Assembly: GCA_002362155.1 (NCBI GenBank)
Contig: DETN01000010.1
Span: 23,476 to 39,966, forward strand
From: Lachnospiraceae bacterium UBA3287
GTDB taxonomy: Bacteria; Bacillota; Clostridia; Lachnospirales; Lachnospiraceae
Length of the DNA: 16,491 nucleotides
Reading direction: 5' to 3'
Both the position numbers and the translations under genes were made by a program. Below the pieces are notes generated by a model, which saw nothing but the letters and a program-made list of their open reading frames with translations, did not search any database and was not told the DNA's origin. Positions within the stretch are counted from its first letter, which is position 1. Each line of letters opens with the position of its first letter. Shown here in pieces: positions 13,779 to 16,491 of the stretch.

Positions 13779-13839
13779 AAAAAGTACCAAGATATTATAA
13801 CCAGTCCGGTCCGATATATCAAGCGGCCGTGTACTTTTT
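13779..13839. repeat. 9-base inverted repeat bracketing the acylation-operon promoter
   Basis: AAAAAGTAC at 13779-13787 and its exact complement GTACTTTTT at 13831-13839 flank the -35/-10 pair. One arm lies at the expected transcription start and the other just upstream of the -35. AGTACCA also occurs twice in the same orientation (13783-13789 and 13843-13849). It could be a paired operator. Confidence 0.5.
13794..13822 (-). promoter_or_regulatory. Near-consensus sigma-A promoter of the six-gene acylation operon
   Basis: On the minus strand TTGATA (13822-13817), exactly 17 bases, TATAAT (13799-13794). Transcription would start near 13787, about 54 bases before the ATG at 13733. No other good promoter is seen further down to 7420. 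Confidence 0.88.
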
Positions 13840-13949
13840 ACAGTACCACCAAATGGCCGAATTGAGAACCGCCAAAATCGTGAATTTTTCCTTAAGATTT
13901 TTACATGCCCGGGGCTTCTCCCATCCGGAGGGCCCTGCGGACACAGGCA

Positions 13950-13975
13950 GGCGGCAGAAATTTCTTTCTGCCGCC
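13950..13975 (-). other. GNRA-capped stem-loop downstream of glgB
   Basis: On the minus strand GGCGGCAGAAA, loop GAAA, TTTCTGCCGCC: 11 perfect pairs closed by a GNRA tetraloop, about 52 bases after the glgB stop. A second hairpin, CGCGGG/CCCGCG, lies between them (13989-14006). Neither has a T-run, so these may define the glgB mRNA 3' end or a weak terminator. The rest of the 13734-14026 gap holds the acylation-operon promoter and no gene. Confidence 0.6.
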
Positions 13976-14026
13976 CTTTGTCAACAGGCGCGGGCAGGTC
14001 CCCGCGTCCTCTTACTTTTTCTTTTC

Positions 14027-15865
14027 TCAGTCATCCGACCGGCGCTCCGCATTGATCTCATAGATCCGGCCGCTGAAGGCAGGCAGCTGAATGGGGATCA
14101 CGAAGGCAGAGGATACTTCCTCCGCTCTGCTCTCAGTTTCCCTGGAGCGGCCCCCGAAACGCTCCCAGTCGCTGTTGAGGACCAGCTTCATGGTCCCCTT
14201 CCTGGAAGGCGTATAGTAGTAGGTCTGGTCCTGGTTCGAGAAGTTGAACAGGGCTGCCAGGCTTCTGCCGCGGTCCCTGGAATAGCGCTGGATGCCGAAG
14301 ATGTTGCGGCCCTGGTCGTTCATGGCCACCCAGCGGAAGCCCTCGTCCTCGTAGTCCATCTCATAGAAGGCGGGCATCTGGCTGTAGAGCCGGTTGAGCT
14401 CCTTTATATATTCGGAGAAGGAGTCGTGGTTCGGATACTTCAGCAGGAAATAATCCGGCTCCTTGTTCTCGTCCCATTCACGGAACATGGCGATCTCGTT
14501 GCCCATGAAATTCAGCTTCTTGCCGGGATGCACGAACATATACATGTACAGGGCCCTGGCCTGGGGGAACTTCATCTCGTAGTCGCCGAAGATCTTGTCG
14601 ATGATGGTCTTCTTGCCGTGCACCACCTCGTCGTGGGAGAAGGGAAGCAGGTACCTTTCATTATAGAAGTAATACATGGAGAAGGTCAGCTTCTGGGGCA
14701 CGTCCTGCCTTTCGCCGGATTGCTTCATGAAGTAGTCCAGGGTATCGTTCATCCAGCCCAGGTCCCACTTGTAGTCAAAGCCCAGGCCCCCGGCCCAGGC
14801 AGGCTTGGTGCAGCCGGGATAGGATGTGGAATCCTCCGCGATCAGCATGGCCGTGGGATGAAGCCTGTGCAGGCCCTCGTTCATCTTCTTCAGGAAGGCA
14901 ATGGAGGTGGGATTCTCTCCCCGGCTCTCGCTGCCCATCCAGTAGATCAGACGGCTGACCGCGTCCATACGCAGGCCGTCGAAATGATACTCCGCCAGCC
15001 AGTAGTTGGCCGCGGACTGCATGAAGGAGGCCACCTCCCTGCGGGCGAAGATAAAGTTGTAGGAGCCCCACTCGCTGGCCGTCACGTCGCTTTCGGGATA
15101 CTCGTAGAGCTGGGTCCCGTCATATTCCTTGAGGGCATAATAGTCCGTGGCGAAGTGGGCCGGCACAAAGTCGATGATGGCCCCGATTCCCGCCCTGTGG
15201 AGCCTGTCCACCAGCTCTTTGAGCTGGGCCGCAGTCCCGTAGCGGGAGGTGGGGGCGAAAAAGCCCGTGTTCTGATAGCCCCAGCTGCCGTCGAAGGGAT
15301 GCTCGGACAGAGGCATGATCTCCACGTGGGTATAATGATACTTCTTTACGTAGGCGATCAGGTCGTCCGCGATCTCGGTGTATTCATACCAGCCGTTGGG
15401 ATCGTCGGGATTCCTCTTCCAGGATCCCAGATGCAGCTCGTAGATGTTCAGGGGACGGTCGAAGTTCCGGGTCCTCTCCTTCATCCATTCCTCGTCGGAG
15501 AACTGATAGGCGTCCAGATCCCGGACAATGGAGGCAAAGCCGGGCCGCAGCTCCATGCCGAAGCCGTAGGGATCGCAGTGCTCGATCCTGCCCAGCTTCG
15601 AATAGATGACATACTTGTACATCTGTCCTTCCCGGGCCTCGGGCACCGTCAGCTCAAAGAAGCCTTTCCGGACAGAGTCGCTCATTTCCAGCTCCTTCCA
15701 GCCGGAGAACTCTCCGATCAGGGCCACTTTGTCCGCATTCAGGGCAAAGGTCCTGAAGGTCACGCCCTTTTCCCCTTTGTGGGCGCCGAAGTATTTATAG
15801 GCGAAGAATTCATCGCCGTCGTAAAAACGCTGTGCATTAAAGTTTCTGTCTGTAACTGCTGTCAT
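14027..15865 (-). CDS. glgB: 1,4-alpha-glucan branching enzyme
   Basis: 612 residues, cytosolic. It cuts an alpha-1,4-glucan chain and re-attaches it through an alpha-1,6 bond during glycogen synthesis (glycoside hydrolase family 13). The N-terminal carbohydrate-binding domain of the CBM48 type spans about 25-115 (VALIGEFSGW at 47-56) and begins almost directly, so the extra N1 module of E. coli GlgB is missing. The catalytic barrel has DFVPAHF (232-238), GLRMDAVSR with nucleophile Asp301, IAEDST with acid/base Glu344, and FSHDEVVHGK with His411/Asp412. The ATG at 15865 is chosen because AGGAAGG sits 8 bases before it and the family begins here; an in-frame ATG at 15928 would add 21 unrelated residues. 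No other glg genes are in the window; pgi lies upstream behind its own terminator. Confidence 0.95.
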   Translation of the reverse strand: MTAVTDRNFNAQRFYDGDEFFAYKYFGAHKGEKGVTFRTFALNADKVALIGEFSGWKELEMSDSVRKGFFELTVPEAREGQMYKYVIYSKLGRIEHCDPYGFGMELRPGFASIVRDLDAYQFSDEEWMKERTRNFDRPLNIYELHLGSWKRNPDDPNGWYEYTEIADDLIAYVKKYHYTHVEIMPLSEHPFDGSWGYQNTGFFAPTSRYGTAAQLKELVDRLHRAGIGAIIDFVPAHFATDYYALKEYDGTQLYEYPESDVTASEWGSYNFIFARREVASFMQSAANYWLAEYHFDGLRMDAVSRLIYWMGSESRGENPTSIAFLKKMNEGLHRLHPTAMLIAEDSTSYPGCTKPAWAGGLGFDYKWDLGWMNDTLDYFMKQSGERQDVPQKLTFSMYYFYNERYLLPFSHDEVVHGKKTIIDKIFGDYEMKFPQARALYMYMFVHPGKKLNFMGNEIAMFREWDENKEPDYFLLKYPNHDSFSEYIKELNRLYSQMPAFYEMDYEDEGFRWVAMNDQGRNIFGIQRYSRDRGRSLAALFNFSNQDQTYYYTPSRKGTMKLVLNSDWERFGGRSRETESRAEEVSSAFVIPIQLPAFSGRIYEINAERRSDD

Positions 15866-15913
15866 ATCTTTTTCCTTCCTATGCAGGCATTCCTTATAGT
15901 GGCTTTGTACTGC

Positions 15914-15928
15914 ATGACCGCCGGTCAT
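15914..15928. repeat. Palindrome at the presumed glgB transcription start
   Basis: ATGACC GCC GGTCAT: six perfect pairs with a 3-base centre, just downstream of the candidate -10 (15935-15940). It is suitably placed for a repressor operator. Confidence 0.5.
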
Positions 15929-15934
15929 ATATCC

Positions 15935-15963
15935 ATTATGCCATAAATCCTGGTCAAAATGAA
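15935..15963 (-). promoter_or_regulatory. Candidate extended -10 promoter of glgB
   Basis: On the minus strand TTCATT (15963-15958), 17 bases ending in TGG, CATAAT (15940-15935). The TG extension and a 5-of-6 -10 support it; the -35 is weak. A TTGACC overlaps the spacer but has no -10 at a proper distance. The leader would be about 60 bases and contains the palindrome at 15914-15928. Confidence 0.45.
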
Positions 15964-16024
15964 CGTTTTTCCTCCCGCTTCATGCATTCGCGCCATCTTC
16001 TGCGGCCTCCCCCGTTTTCTGCAG

Positions 16025-16054
16025 AAAAAAGGCCGGAGCCCGAAGGCCCCGGCC
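16025..16054 (-). terminator. Intrinsic terminator of pgi
   Basis: On the minus strand GGCCGGGGCC, loop TTCG, GGCTCCGGCC (ten pairs, one G-U), then TTTTTT (16030-16025). It starts 23 bases after the pgi stop codon and separates pgi from glgB. Confidence 0.95.
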
Positions 16055-16077
16055 GGATGAAACGTATGAAACCGGAA

Positions 16078-16491
16078 TCAGAAGATGCCCAGCAGCTCGC
16101 TGTAGGCTGTCAGAGCGCCGTCTGTATTCTTTGCCAGGACCTTCTTGGCCAGCAGCTTGCCCAGCTGTACGCCTTCCTGGTCGAAGGAGTTGATGTTCCA
16201 TGTGAAGCCCTGGAACATGACCTTGTTCTCGAAGTGGGCCAGAATGGCGCCCAGGCTTTCGGGAGTTACCTTGTCGCCTACGATGATGGAGGAAGGTCTG
16301 CTGCCTGCGAAATACTTGTTGGGGTTCTCATCATCCTTGCCGCATGCAAATGCCATGATCTGGGCCGCAACGTTGGCGGACAGCTTCTGCTGGCTGGTGC
16401 TGCCTTCGATGACCACGTCGTTTTCCATCTGGTTGTTCCTGAAGCCAAGGAACTGGATGGGAACGATGTTGGTGCCCTGGTGCAGGAGCTG
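16078..16491 (-). CDS. pgi: Glucose-6-phosphate isomerase, C-terminal part
   Basis: Partial: the frame is open from the right edge (first visible residues QLLHQGTNIVPIQFLGF) to TGA at 16078, giving 137 residues of a protein of about 450 in this branch. The enzyme interconverts glucose 6-phosphate and fructose 6-phosphate in glycolysis. The visible segment has the C-terminal family signature GSRPSSIIVGDKVTPESLGA followed by GFTWNINSFDQEGVQLGK, which carries the conserved lysine near the C-terminus of the bacterial enzymes. The start lies outside the window. It is followed by a strong terminator. Its neighbourhood with glgB fits sugar and glycogen metabolism, but they are separate transcription units. 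Confidence 0.95.
   Translation of the reverse strand, partial: QLLHQGTNIVPIQFLGFRNNQMENDVVIEGSTSQQKLSANVAAQIMAFACGKDDENPNKYFAGSRPSSIIVGDKVTPESLGAILAHFENKVMFQGFTWNINSFDQEGVQLGKLLAKKVLAKNTDGALTAYSELLGIF

Noticed and set aside
13974..13985. Minus-strand TTGACA between the two hairpins after glgB as a -35 box
   Set aside because: No acceptable -10 lies 16-18 bases downstream; the position falls in the AAA/TTT part of the hairpin at 13950-13975.
15928..15928. Upstream ATG at 15928 as glgB start
   Set aside because: The added 21 residues do not look like the family N-terminus, the ATG lies at the presumed transcription start, and a good Shine-Dalgarno serves the ATG at 15865.
13829..15946. Plus-strand open frame of 705 codons across glgB
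   Set aside because: It is the shadow of glgB, whose minus-strand product has every catalytic motif. The plus-strand translation has no family signature.

Overview
The window reads as the chromosome of a Gram-positive anaerobe of the Clostridia, most likely a Lachnospiraceae-type gut bacterium. This is an inference from fairly GC-rich coding sequence, purine-rich Shine-Dalgarno sites, a lipoprotein signal, consensus housekeeping promoters, tRNA genes that lack an encoded CCA, and proteins that look clostridial (NADP-type glutamate dehydrogenase, short GlgB, YpsC-type rRNA methyltransferase). There is no phage, insertion sequence or CRISPR array.

Layout. Positions 1-959 hold the 3' part of gdhA and its terminator. 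Positions 1255-3607 hold a plus-strand three-gene operon (THUMP-domain RNA methyltransferase, RdgB-type nucleotide sanitiser, YfcE/MJ0936-like phosphodiesterase) whose genes overlap by ATGA. A roughly 350-base gap with a strong terminator follows. Positions 3960-6229 are a minus-strand pair: a secreted SGNH-hydrolase lipoprotein followed by an AbgB-like M20 amidohydrolase. Positions 6607-7402 are a plus-strand tRNA operon (Pro-TGG, Gly-TCC, Arg-TCT, His-GTG, Gln-TTG, Lys-TTT, Leu-TAG). It is driven by an exact TTGACA-17-TATAAT promoter and has an unexpected terminator-like hairpin before the last tRNA. Positions 7420-13733 are a minus-strand six-gene operon. Positions 14027-15865 are glgB, and the 3' end of pgi enters from the right edge; both are on the minus strand.

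The most interesting region is 7420-13733. Behind one near-consensus promoter (TTGATA-17-TATAAT) lie, in order: a membrane-anchored SGNH/DltD-like protein with an extra C-terminal domain, an AMP-forming acyl ligase, a free acyl carrier protein, a DltB/AlgI-type MBOAT O-acyltransferase, an alpha/beta hydrolase and a hotdog thioesterase. Its logic is that of dltABCD (activate an acid, load it on a carrier, move it across the membrane, attach it to a surface polymer). However, the gene order, the ligase substrate pocket, the carrier, the fused domain on the SGNH partner and the two added hydrolases all differ from the D-alanine system. I propose that it is a cell-surface acylation system of unknown acyl donor and acceptor, with its own editing or release enzymes.
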